A stretch of DNA of 34,508 nt, from NCBI RefSeq assembly GCF_001598455.1, contig NZ_BCYZ01000051.1:1-34508 (forward strand), given 5' to 3'. The notes under the pieces are model-generated. The model was given only the letters and a program-made list of their open reading frames with translations, made no database searches and had not been told where the DNA came from. The translations under genes were made by a program, and so were the position numbers. This DNA comes from Sphingomonas pruni NBRC 15498. Lineage in GTDB: Bacteria > Pseudomonadota > Alphaproteobacteria > Sphingomonadales > Sphingomonadaceae. Shown one piece after another: positions 25,766-32,959 of the stretch (position 1 is its first letter; every line of letters starts with the position of its first letter).

Positions 25766-26187
25766 CCTGGTTCGCGCACCAGCCATTTTTCGAGTTCGGC
25801 GCGGAAAGCCGGATCGGTTCTGTCGACCCCGATGCTGACGATCGTCACGTCGCATGTGGCGAGCGGCTTGCCCTCCTGTAGGGCCAAGCTCAGCGTCTGC
25901 CACGATCGCGTGCCGAGCCGCCCAATCCCGCTGGCGATCGTCATCTCGGCGGGAAAATTGCCCTCCCCCAGGTAATTGATCTCGACATTGGCGACGAGCC
26001 CGCGGTTGCGGCCCGGCCCCAAGGCGCTGAGCGTATGATAGAATCGCACCCGCGCCGTCTCGAACAGCGCCGCCCAGGCGACGTTGTTGATATGGCCGAG
26101 CACATCGAGATCCTGAAAGCGGGTCTGGATGACGTCATGGTGCGGATAGGCGGCCGGATCGAGCCGCCAGGGTGCAGGGCGAGGCAT
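25762..26187 (-). CDS. 4HBT/YbgC-like acyl-CoA thioesterase
   Basis: A 141-residue hotdog thioesterase. R-F-Q-D-L-D-V-L-G-H-I-N-N-V-A-W is the 4-hydroxybenzoyl-CoA thioesterase signature with the catalytic aspartate and the H-x-N-N element. Most bacterial members hydrolyse short or medium acyl-CoA. The stop overlaps the end of the convergent GNAT gene by four bases. The ATG at 26187 has only a weak upstream site (AAGGAC, further away). It is the third thioesterase within 4.5 kb of CoA-ester genes. Confidence 0.92.
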   Translation of the reverse strand: MPRPAPWRLDPAAYPHHDVIQTRFQDLDVLGHINNVAWAALFETARVRFYHTLSALGPGRNRGLVANVEINYLGEGNFPAEMTIASGIGRLGTRSWQTLSLALQEGKPLATCDVTIVSIGVDRTDPAFRAELEKWLVREPG

Positions 26188-26367
26188 GGTCCGTCCTTGC
26201 CGACCGCCCTTGGACGAGTCGAGTCCCTTTGCCGGTATAACTTAGCGCATAGATGATATGTCGACCGGGTCGGATATGTGGAGTTCGTTGCCCGGTTATA
26301 ACGATTTTGATTGCGCCCGGCTTCGAATCGGAGCCTTCCTCTCATAATCAATATTGGGGAGGTTACC

Positions 26368-26820
26368 ATGAGTCGTGCCATGATCCTGGCAGCAGTAGGT
26401 GCAGCTTGTCTTACAGCAACTGTTTCTATCGCCAAGAAATATACCGATTACACGCCGCAAAAGGGCCTGTGGGAAGTCAACGCCATCGAAGTCGATCCCA
26501 ATCACGTCGACGACTATTTGACCGGGCTCCGCAAGTCGCAAGTTCCCGGGTTCGAAGTGATGAAGGCCCACGGGATCATCGATTCCTACAAGTTCCTTGT
26601 GCGCAACGGCTACAACAAGGGCGCCCCGAGCGTCCTCATCATGACTCACTTCACCAGCGCCGCGATGCTCGAGCCCGATCAGGCGCGCGACCAAATGGTC
26701 GAAAAGGAGATCCTCGCCAAGTTCAGCGAGGAAGAGGGCAAGGTGGCGGTCGCCGGATACGAGAAGTACCGCACGTTCGTCGACGACGGCCTTTGGTCCG
26801 AGGTCACGATGGCGAAATAA
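26368..26820 (+). CDS. Exported protein of unknown function
   Basis: A 150-residue protein with a signal peptide (MSRAMILAAVGAACLTATVS, cleavage after about residue 22). I do not recognise the family. The mature part is alpha/beta with G-L-W-E-V-N-A-I-E-V-D-P-N-H-V-D-D-Y-L-T-G-L and V-L-I-M-T-H-F-T-S-A-A-M-L, a pattern resembling ferredoxin-like dimeric barrels; this is only a structural guess. The start ATG at 26368 follows an excellent GGGGAGG. The DNA is less GC-rich than neighbours, as is its upstream region with two CCGGT-TATAAC-like boxes near 26232 and 26292. Alone between divergent thioesterase and a nitroreductase. Confidence 0.8.
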   Translation: MSRAMILAAVGAACLTATVSIAKKYTDYTPQKGLWEVNAIEVDPNHVDDYLTGLRKSQVPGFEVMKAHGIIDSYKFLVRNGYNKGAPSVLIMTHFTSAAMLEPDQARDQMVEKEILAKFSEEEGKVAVAGYEKYRTFVDDGLWSEVTMAK

Positions 26821-26910
26821 CGGGTATCGCCCCGGCTGGCGCGCGCCGTCCGGGGCAGTTGCCCTATGATCCGACTTGCCGATCCGGCCGCGCCGGGCAA
26901 GGTTGCCGGC

Positions 26911-27576
26911 ATGAACGTCTCCGATGCCATCGTGGCGCGCCGATCGGTGCGCGGATTCCTCGACACGCCGGTCGATCCGGCCCTGCTTCACGACATAGCG
27001 GTGAAGGCCGCGCGCGCGGCCAGCGGGGGCAATATCCAGCCCTGGCATATCGACTTGGTGACCGGCGACGGCCTGACCGAGCTCAAGGCGATCGTGGCGG
27101 CCAAGCTAATGGCGGGCGAGACCGAGACTCCAGGCTACGACATCTATCCGAATGAGTTCGTCGCACCGTATCGCGCACGCACTTTCGCAGTGGGCGAGGC
27201 GATGTACGGCCACATCGGCATTCCGCGCGAGGACAAGGCGGCGCGGCGGATGTGGTTCGCACGCAATTTCCAGTTCTTCGGCGCCCCGGCGGCGTTGTTC
27301 TGCACGGTGGACCGGCGGATGGGCCCGCCGCAATGGTCGGACCTCGGCATGTATCTTCAGAACGTCATGCTGCTCGCGGTCGAGGCGGGGTTGGCGACCT
27401 GTCCGCAGGAATGCTGGGCGATGTATCCCGAAACGATCGAGCGCTTCCTCGGCACGCCCGCGGATCGCATGCTCTTTTGCGGCATGGCGATCGGATACGA
27501 GGATAAGGAAGACCCCGCCAACCGCCTGCGCACCGAGCGTGCGCCGGAAGAGGAATGGCTGAGTATTCGGAAATAG
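26911..27576 (+). CDS. Nitroreductase family protein
   Basis: A 221-residue flavoprotein of the nitroreductase fold, probably FMN-binding and using NAD(P)H to reduce nitro or quinone-like compounds. The N-terminal V-S-D-A-I-V-A-R-R-S-V-R-G-F-L-D is the FMN phosphate-binding region, followed by A-A-R-A-A-S-G-G-N-I-Q-P-W-H. The C-terminal M-A-I-G-Y-E-D and R-L-R-T-E-R are typical. I prefer the ATG at 26911, which begins the family domain; an in-frame ATG at 26866 would add 15 residues. Physiological substrate unknown. It precedes the winged-helix regulator, which is on the other strand and convergent. Confidence 0.92.
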   Translation: MNVSDAIVARRSVRGFLDTPVDPALLHDIAVKAARAASGGNIQPWHIDLVTGDGLTELKAIVAAKLMAGETETPGYDIYPNEFVAPYRARTFAVGEAMYGHIGIPREDKAARRMWFARNFQFFGAPAALFCTVDRRMGPPQWSDLGMYLQNVMLLAVEAGLATCPQECWAMYPETIERFLGTPADRMLFCGMAIGYEDKEDPANRLRTERAPEEEWLSIRK

Positions 27577-27601
27577 CGCCGCCAAAACCCTTCCCGCGAA
27601 G

Positions 27602-27907
27602 TCAGCCGCCCGCGACGATCCGCTGCAGCGCGGCGACATGATCGTCGAACACCTTGCGGCCGGCGCGCGTGAGGCTGGCCCAGGTGCGCTGACGGCCATC
27701 GAGCGCGGCCTTGCGCAGCGAGATGAACCCCGCATCGGACAAGGCCGCGAGGTGCTTCGACATCACCGAATCGCTGCTCGCGGTGATCTCTTTCAGCCGC
27801 GCGAATTCGGCTTCCTGCGCCTGCGCCAGCACCGCCATCACCTGGAGCCGCGCCGGCGCCTGAAGCAACGGCTCGAACCCGGCGATCGGGTTGAGGGCCT
27901 CAGGCAC
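27602..27907 (-). CDS. Winged-helix transcriptional regulator (HTH_27/MarR-like)
   Basis: A protein of about 101 residues that is almost entirely one winged-helix domain: P-L-L-Q-A-P-A-R-L-Q-V-M-A-V-L, then L-K-E-I-T-A-S-S-D-S-V-M-S-K-H-L-A-A-L-S-D-A-G-F (recognition helix), and a wing K-A-A-L-D-G-R-Q-R-T-W-A-S-L-T-R-A-G. It resembles small PF13601-like regulators. The start is a GTG at 27907 or 27916 inside the end of the preceding membrane-protein gene, so the two overlap and are translationally coupled. Three palindromes in the operon promoter (28357-28425) are likely its operators. This pair, a regulator behind the membrane protein it controls, is a recurrent but poorly understood arrangement. 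Confidence 0.85.
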   Translation of the reverse strand: MPEALNPIAGFEPLLQAPARLQVMAVLAQAQEAEFARLKEITASSDSVMSKHLAALSDAGFISLRKAALDGRQRTWASLTRAGRKVFDDHVAALQRIVAGG

Positions 27908-28346
27908 CGAGTTCACGGACGAACACTCGCTGCCAGATCGTGCTGCCGATATAGCCGATGACAAACGACGCCGCGGCAAGCGCCAGGCTGACCATCGGCT
28001 GGCCGCGGTCGAGCGCGAAATAGCAGCTCGCTGCATAGAGCAGCAGGATCAACGCCAACATCGGAAAGGTGACCAGCCGGGTCTTGCCGCGGCGATAGCC
28101 GTTAACGAACACGCCGAGCCGCCGTCGGTCCGACTGCACGACCAGCGCGATGCTGGCCAGAATCAACACGAGCAGGCCAAAACGCAGCGGCAGCGGAACC
28201 GCAGGTGTTGCGACCAATGCCGCCATCATCCCGGCAAATACCGCGTGGCGCCAGGGCGGGCACGCCGCAAGCCGCGCCAGATCCTGTTCGGCCGCGCCCT
28301 TTGCCATCAAGGCGAGGCGGGCCTGTTCCTCGATCGTGGTCATCAT
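27900..28346 (-). CDS. Four-TM membrane protein of the regulator operon
   Basis: A 148-residue inner-membrane protein with about four hydrophobic segments (A-V-F-A-G-M-M-A-A-L-V, then L-L-V-L-I-L-A-S-I-A-L-V-V, M-L-A-L-I-L-L-L-Y-A-A-S-C-Y, and S-L-A-L-A-A-A-S-F-V-I-G-Y-I-G). The N-terminal 40 residues are helical and soluble and contain a cysteine near TM1. Starts at 28346 or 28343 (ATGATG) follow GTGAGGA; a TTG further up lies in the operator. No catalytic motif is visible. It is the first gene of the operon, so expression is controlled by the three palindromes. Confidence 0.8.
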   Translation of the reverse strand: MMTTIEEQARLALMAKGAAEQDLARLAACPPWRHAVFAGMMAALVATPAVPLPLRFGLLVLILASIALVVQSDRRRLGVFVNGYRRGKTRLVTFPMLALILLLYAASCYFALDRGQPMVSLALAAASFVIGYIGSTIWQRVFVRELGA

Positions 28347-28356
28347 CGATTCCTCA

Positions 28357-28425
28357 CTTTCCAATGTGGAAAGAGATATGCGTCACTTTCCGGATTGGCA
28401 AGTTAAAACTTTCCATGTTGGAAAA
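28357..28425 (-). promoter_or_regulatory. Three-operator promoter
   Basis: The palindrome CTTTCCA-N3-TGGAAAG is perfect at 28357-28373. A related copy with one changed base in each arm (CTTTCCG...TGGCAAG) is at 28386-28402, and a third (CTTTCCA...TGGAAAA) at 28409-28425. Centres are 29 and 23 bp apart. A minus-strand TTGCCA (-35) lies in the middle copy and TATCTC (-10) between the first two, so a repressor bound here would block the promoter. Confidence 0.75.
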
Positions 28426-28442
28426 TGATGGCGAGGCCATAT

Positions 28443-28540
28443 TCCCCTCCCGCCTGCGGGAGGGGTTAGGGGGCGGGCATGCTCGATCGACTCCGAGCAT
28501 GACACGCCCTCCCCCAGCCCCTCCCGCAAGCGGGAGGGGA
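28443..28540. repeat. Family B palindromic repeat upstream of the nadD operon
   Basis: The ends are CCCCTCCCGCCTGCGGGAGGGG and CCCCTCCCGCAAGCGGGAGGGG, each a hairpin. Inside, GCATGCTC/GAGCATG and GGGGGCG/CGCCC-like arms pair too. It separates the divergent regulator operon from the nadD run. Confidence 0.8.
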
Positions 28541-28607
28541 GTTGTGATACCTGGCATCGCCAGCGAAGACCCTTGCCCGGTTGACGTCACCCGTCCACAG
28601 AGACCGC

Positions 28608-28769
28608 ATGACAGATCGCCCGGCCGCCCCGTCTATTTTGCGGGAGTCGAATCTCCTGGATGCCTTGCGCGAGGGCGAGCGCGCGATCCGGCGCGGTGAG
28701 TTCCTCACCCATGACCGGATGGTCGCCGAGATCGACCACTGGAAGCAATCGAGGAGGGCAGCCCGCTGA
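28608..28769 (+). CDS. Small conserved-looking protein, coupled to nadD
   Basis: A 53-residue basic/acidic helical protein. The ending R-E-G-E-R-A-I-R-R-G-E-F-L-T-H-D-R-M-V-A-E-I-D-H-W-K resembles the C-terminal region of RelB/ParD-like antitoxins, where a short motif precedes a helix, but there is no toxin gene beside it, so an orphan antitoxin or an unrelated regulator is equally likely. The stop overlaps the nadD start as TGATG. I chose the ATG at 28608; an in-frame TTG at 28581 gives nine more residues. No strong ribosome binding site is visible. Confidence 0.65.
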   Translation: MTDRPAAPSILRESNLLDALREGERAIRRGEFLTHDRMVAEIDHWKQSRRAAR

Positions 28770-29407
28770 TGGCGGGAGCATTGCGCGTCGGGCTGTTGGG
28801 GGGGTCGTTCAACCCCGCGCATTCGGGGCATCGGGCGATCAGCCTGGCGGCGATCAAGACGCTCGGGCTCGATGAGGTCTGGTGGCTGGTGTCGCCCGGC
28901 AACCCCTTGAAGGACAAGGCGACCGACATGGCGCCGTTCGCGGTGCGCTTCGCCTCGGCTCGCGCAATGGCCGGGCATGCGCCGATCCGGGTTACCGCTA
29001 TCGAGCAGCGGCTGGGGACGCGCTACACGGTCGATACCCTGACTAAGCTGCAGCGTCTCTATTCGCGGATCGACTTCATCTGGTTGATGGGCGAGGACAA
29101 TCTGATCAATTTCGACCAGTGGAAGGGTTGGCGCCATATAGCGAAATCGATCCCGATTGCGGTTATCGCTCGGCCGGGCTATGATCATGCTGCCCAGGCG
29201 GTGCCCGCTATGGGTTGGTTGCGGCGCTTTTTCCGGCCCGTACACCAGGCGAAGAACTGGACGACGTGGAGATTGCCAGCCCTCGTGCTGCTTCGTTTCC
29301 GCCCTGACTCCACCTCAGCCACCAGGCTGCGTTTGGCCGATCCGGCCTGGCAGCGCCGTTTTCTTCGTCGATCCAACGACACTGACCCTCCTTCCTCCGC
29401 ACCATAG
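28769..29407 (+). CDS. nadD: Nicotinate-nucleotide adenylyltransferase
   Basis: A 212-residue enzyme joining nicotinate mononucleotide and ATP to make deamido-NAD, an essential step in NAD synthesis. The nucleotidyltransferase motif G-G-S-F-N-P-A-H-S-G-H is at the N-terminus, with the H-x-G-H pair. W-L-V-S-P-G-N-P-L-K, F-I-W-L-M-G-E-D-N-L and the late S-T-S-A-T-R-L-R (the SxTxxR-type ATP-binding motif) follow. Length is normal. It starts at the ATG overlapping the previous stop and leads the nadD-rsfS-rlmH order usual for bacteria. Confidence 0.96.
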   Translation: MAGALRVGLLGGSFNPAHSGHRAISLAAIKTLGLDEVWWLVSPGNPLKDKATDMAPFAVRFASARAMAGHAPIRVTAIEQRLGTRYTVDTLTKLQRLYSRIDFIWLMGEDNLINFDQWKGWRHIAKSIPIAVIARPGYDHAAQAVPAMGWLRRFFRPVHQAKNWTTWRLPALVLLRFRPDSTSATRLRLADPAWQRRFLRRSNDTDPPSSAP

Positions 29408-29415
29408 GACCCACA

Positions 29416-29802
29416 TTGGCCACTAACCCGCATGCGTACCGCTCGTCCGACCCTCAAGGGGCCGAGGCGTTGCACCAGCTTGTCCTGTCCAGCCTGGACG
29501 ACGACCAGGCGGTCGACACGATCTCGATACCGCTCGCCGGCAAGTCGTCGATCGCCGATCACATGGTGATCGCCAGCGGCCGTTCGACGCGCCAGGTCGC
29601 GTCGATGGCGCAGAAGCTCGCCGAGCGGATCAAGGCCGAGACCGGCCGCGGCCCGCGGATCGAGGGCCTGCCGACCGCCGACTGGGTGCTGATCGACGCC
29701 GGCGACGTGATCGTCCACCTGTTCCGCCCCGAAGTGCGGACGTTCTATAATCTCGAGCGGATGTGGGCGTTCGGCGACGGGCCGTCGGGTTCGTCGCACT
29801 GA
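29416..29802 (+). CDS. rsfS: Ribosomal silencing factor RsfS
   Basis: A 128-residue RsfS/RsfA family protein that binds uL14 (L14) on the 50S subunit and prevents subunit joining when nutrients are low. The signature S-L-D-D-D-Q-A-V-D-T-I-S-I-P-L-A-G-K-S-S-I-A-D-H-M-V-I-A-S-G-R-S-T-R-Q is clear, then W-V-L-I-D-A-G-D-V-I-V-H-L-F-R-P-E-V-R-T-F-Y-N-L-E, the conserved C-terminus. The start is probably the TTG at 29416, since no ATG is in frame before the family domain. It lies between nadD and rlmH. Confidence 0.95.
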   Translation: MATNPHAYRSSDPQGAEALHQLVLSSLDDDQAVDTISIPLAGKSSIADHMVIASGRSTRQVASMAQKLAERIKAETGRGPRIEGLPTADWVLIDAGDVIVHLFRPEVRTFYNLERMWAFGDGPSGSSH

Positions 29803-29837
29803 TCGATAAGCAGCGGGGTGATTGAGCCTCTGCTGTC

Positions 29838-29926
29838 GTCACCCCGGACTTGTTCCGGGGTCCAACCCTCCACAGCGGAATCCGTCCGTGGTTGCACGTT
29901 GGATGCTGGAACAAGTCCGGCATGAC
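29838..29926. repeat. Family A palindromic repeat, copy 4
   Basis: GTCACCCCGGACTTGTTCCGGGG at the left and TGCTGGAACAAGTCCGGCATGAC at the right are inverted imperfect copies, with GGAATCCGTCCG in the middle. It lies between rsfS and rlmH. Confidence 0.8.
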
Positions 29927-29943
29927 GGGAAGGACTTAGACCC

Positions 29944-30366
29944 ATGCTCCTCCACATCGTCGCGCGGGGGCGGATCGGAAGGAGCCCCGAGGCGGAGCTG
30001 GTCGACCGTTACCTCAAGCGCGTCAGCTTCCCGACGCGCGTGACCGAATTGCCCGATACCGGCGGCAAGATGCCGGCGATCGAACCGCAGACGCGCATCG
30101 TCATGCTCGATGAAACTGGCGACACGCCAGGATCGATCGCGTTCGCCGGCAAATTGGGTAAATGGCGCGACGACGGCGTGCGCGAAATCCGCTTCCTGAT
30201 CGGCGCGGCGGACGGCTTTTCTGCCGAGGAGCGCAAGGCCGCCGACTGGCTGGTGTCGTTCGGTCGGCTGACCTGGCCGCATATGCTGGCGCGGGCGATG
30301 CTGGCCGAGCAATTGTGGCGCGCGAGCTCGATCCTTGCCAACCATCCCTATCATCGCGAAGGGTAG
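29944..30366 (+). CDS. rlmH: 23S rRNA (pseudouridine-1915-N3)-methyltransferase
   Basis: A 140-residue SPOUT-family SAM-dependent enzyme that methylates pseudouridine 1915 in helix 69 of 23S rRNA. The knot signature F-L-I-G-A-A-D-G-F-S and the C-terminal N-H-P-Y-H-R-E-G are typical, with L-D-E-T-G-D before them. The N-terminal M-L-L-H-I-V-A-R-G-R-I-G-R is a slight variant. ATG at 29944 follows GGGAAGGA. It is third in the nadD-rsfS-rlmH group and precedes the EnvC-like gene by four bases. Confidence 0.96.
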   Translation: MLLHIVARGRIGRSPEAELVDRYLKRVSFPTRVTELPDTGGKMPAIEPQTRIVMLDETGDTPGSIAFAGKLGKWRDDGVREIRFLIGAADGFSAEERKAADWLVSFGRLTWPHMLARAMLAEQLWRASSILANHPYHREG

Positions 30367-30370
30367 CGCG

Positions 30371-31549
30371 ATGCGCGCCGCCTGGACCCTTGCCCTGCTC
30401 CCGATCGCCGCCGCGTTCGCCGCGAGCCAGGGCAACGCCCAATCCGATCTGGCCGACCAGCAGCGCCGCTTGCTCTCCGCGCGGGCGCAGTCCGCCGCCG
30501 CCGCCGAGCGCGCCGCGAAACTCGACGCCGCGGCCAAGGCTGAGCAGGATGAAGCCGCCAAAGCGCGCGCCGAGGAACAAGCGATGGGCGCGCGGATCCA
30601 GCAGGCACAGGCCGATATCGCCGCGGCAAGCGCGCGGGTGACGTTGGTCGATCGGCTGCTCGGCGAGCAACAGGCACGACTCGCGACGCAACAAGGGCCG
30701 ATCGCGCGGCTGATCGCGGCATTGTGCTCGCTGGCGCAGCGTCCCGACGCGGTCAGCGTGATGCAGCCGGGATCGGTCGCCGACCTGGTTCATGTCCGCG
30801 CGGTGATCGGCAGTACGCTTCCGCTGGTGCAAGCACGCACGGCCGGGCTGCGCGCCGACCTGGACAATACGCGCCGGCTGCGCGCCGACGCCGCGCTCGC
30901 CGCGCGCAGCCTGACCGAAGGTCGCCGCCGGCTGGAGAGCAACCGTATCGCGCTGGCCCGGCTGGAGGCCGAACATCGCTTGAAGTCGCAGGACCTCAGC
31001 CGTTCGGCGCTGGCCGAAAGCGACCGCGCGATCGGATTGGGCGAACGCGCCCGCGACCTGGTCGACACGATGCAAGTGACGACCGATGCGGCTGCGACCG
31101 CACGCGCACTGTCGGCGCTGCCGGGGCCCTTGCCCCGCCCCGGCGACGGCACCGCACCCGCATTGTCGTGGACCGCCGCCAGCGCACCCTATCGCGTACC
31201 GGTTACCGGCACTCTGGTCACGGGATTCGGCGAAGTGTCGCTCGACGCCGGCGTTACCTCGCGCGGGCTGACCTGGGCAGTGCCGGGTGGTGCCGACATC
31301 GTGGCACCCGCCGCCGGCAAGATCGTGTTCGCGGGCCCGTTCCGCGATTATGGCAATATCGTCGTGATCGACCATGGCGGGGGTTGGAGCACGGTCCTGA
31401 TCGGACTGGGCACGCTGACGGTCGCAACCGGCGGGCAGGTCGGGCAGGGCGCAGTGCTGGGCGCGGCGCCGCCCGGCGACGATCGCCGGGTGACCGCCGA
31501 ATTGCGCCGCAAGGGCCGTCCGATCGATCCAGCGCCCCTGACTGGCTAG
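30371..31549 (+). CDS. EnvC-like LytM factor (M23 fold, active site degenerate)
   Basis: A 392-residue exported protein with signal peptide (MRAAWTLALLPIAAAFAASQ), a long coiled coil (about 25-250: A-A-A-E-R-A-A-K-L-D-A-A, E-E-Q-A-M-G-A-R-I-Q-Q-A), and a C-terminal LytM domain. The zinc-binding residues are not conserved: the usual H-x-G-x-D and H-x-H segments read S-R-G-L-T-W-A and V-T-A-E-L-R-R, while the scaffold (A-P-A-A-G-K-I-V-F-A-G, Y-G-N-I-V-V-I-D-H-G) is intact. E. coli EnvC is degenerate in the same way and activates amidases at the division site, so a similar role is likely. No amidase gene is adjacent. ATG at 30371; ctpA follows. Confidence 0.9.
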   Translation: MRAAWTLALLPIAAAFAASQGNAQSDLADQQRRLLSARAQSAAAAERAAKLDAAAKAEQDEAAKARAEEQAMGARIQQAQADIAAASARVTLVDRLLGEQQARLATQQGPIARLIAALCSLAQRPDAVSVMQPGSVADLVHVRAVIGSTLPLVQARTAGLRADLDNTRRLRADAALAARSLTEGRRRLESNRIALARLEAEHRLKSQDLSRSALAESDRAIGLGERARDLVDTMQVTTDAAATARALSALPGPLPRPGDGTAPALSWTAASAPYRVPVTGTLVTGFGEVSLDAGVTSRGLTWAVPGGADIVAPAAGKIVFAGPFRDYGNIVVIDHGGGWSTVLIGLGTLTVATGGQVGQGAVLGAAPPGDDRRVTAELRRKGRPIDPAPLTG

Positions 31550-31608
31550 GCCGATCGAATATCGCTACATGACGGACGAGTTGAGCAAGATCGGAACGCA
31601 GTAACCCC

Positions 31609-32952
31609 ATGGCCCGTGCTATTACCTGGCTCCAGGCGACCGCCATCGCCGGCGCCATCGCCCTCGTCCCCACCGCGACCGCGGCGATGGCGGCAGCCGA
31701 TGGCGACACGTATCGCGAGATCGACCGGTTCATGGAGGTCTTCAATCAGGTCAAGAAGTCCTATGTCGACAAGGTCGACGACAAGACGCTGATCCGCGGC
31801 GCGATCGACGGCATGCTCAACAGCCTGGACCCGCATTCGTCCTACATGGACGCGGTCGATTTTCAGAACATGAAGATCCTGACCGAGGGCAATTATGGCG
31901 GCCTGGGCCTGTCGGTCACGATGCAGGACGGCGCGGTCAAGGTCATCGCACCGCAGGAAGACACCCCGGCCTTCCGCGCCGGGATCAAGGCCGGCGATTA
32001 CATCACGCATATCGACGGTCAGCTGATCTATGGCGAGACGCTGGACGAGGCGATCACCGCGATGCGCGGCAAGCCCGGCACCAAGATCGCGCTGACCCTG
32101 GTCCGCCCGGGCCGCGACAAGCCGATCGACGTCAGCCTGGTCCGGGAAGTGATCGTACAGAAACCCGTCAAGTGGGAAGTCAAGGACGGCATCGGCTATA
32201 TCAACATCAACACTTTCTCCGAGAATACCGGCGCCGACGTCCGCTCGGCGATTTCGAGCATCGACAAGTCGCTGGGGCACAAGCCGCTCGGCTATGTCGT
32301 CGACTTGCGCGACAATGGCGGCGGGTTGCTGAGCCAGGCGATCGAGGTGTCCGACGCGTTCCTGTCCTATGGCGAGATCGTCAGCCAGCGCGGCCGCGAC
32401 GCCGCGGATATCGAGCGCTATTACGCCAAGCCGGGCGACCTGGCGAACGGCCTGCCGGTGATCGTGCTGACAAACGCCGGAACCGCCTCGGCGTCCGAAA
32501 TCGTCGCCGGCGCGCTGCAGGATCATCACCGCGCGCTGATCATGGGCGAGCGCAGCTTCGGCAAGGGGTCGGTGCAGACCCTGCTCCAGCTCGACGACAC
32601 CAGCGCGCTGAGACTCACCACCGCACGCTATTACACGCCGTCTGGCCGATCGGTGCAGGAAGGCGGCATCCGTCCCGACATCGCCGTGCCGCAGATTTCG
32701 GATCCCGATTACAAGTCGCGTCCGATCTTCCGCGAAGCCGATCTGCGCAAGCATCTGGTCAACGAGGTCAAGGCCGACAACGCCATCCTGGAAGAGGATA
32801 CCAAGACCGATCCGCGCTTCGCCGCGACACCGGAGGAATTGAAGAAGAAGGGCGTGACCGACTTCCAGCTCTGGTACGCGCTGCAGACGATCGGACGGCT
32901 GGCCAAGGTGCCGGCCGTGACCACCGCGGCGGCGACGCCGAAAAAGCATTGA
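31609..32952 (+). CDS. ctpA: S41 family C-terminal processing peptidase
   Basis: A 447-residue periplasmic serine protease. After the signal peptide (MARAITWLQATAIAGAIALV) come an N-terminal helical part (I-D-R-F-M-E-V-F-N-Q-V-K-K-S-Y-V-D), a PDZ domain (about 83-165: G-G-L-G-L-S-V, D-T-P-A-F-R-A-G-I-K-A-G-D-Y-I) and the S41 core. The Ser of the T-A-S-A-S-E-I motif (about 294-296) and the Lys of S-F-G-K-G-S-V-Q form the catalytic dyad. The long C-terminal region ends in A-A-A-T-P-K-K-H. It follows the EnvC-like gene, a common association in alphaproteobacteria. Confidence 0.96.
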   Translation: MARAITWLQATAIAGAIALVPTATAAMAAADGDTYREIDRFMEVFNQVKKSYVDKVDDKTLIRGAIDGMLNSLDPHSSYMDAVDFQNMKILTEGNYGGLGLSVTMQDGAVKVIAPQEDTPAFRAGIKAGDYITHIDGQLIYGETLDEAITAMRGKPGTKIALTLVRPGRDKPIDVSLVREVIVQKPVKWEVKDGIGYININTFSENTGADVRSAISSIDKSLGHKPLGYVVDLRDNGGGLLSQAIEVSDAFLSYGEIVSQRGRDAADIERYYAKPGDLANGLPVIVLTNAGTASASEIVAGALQDHHRALIMGERSFGKGSVQTLLQLDDTSALRLTTARYYTPSGRSVQEGGIRPDIAVPQISDPDYKSRPIFREADLRKHLVNEVKADNAILEEDTKTDPRFAATPEELKKKGVTDFQLWYALQTIGRLAKVPAVTTAAATPKKH

Positions 32953-32959
32953 GGGCGCG

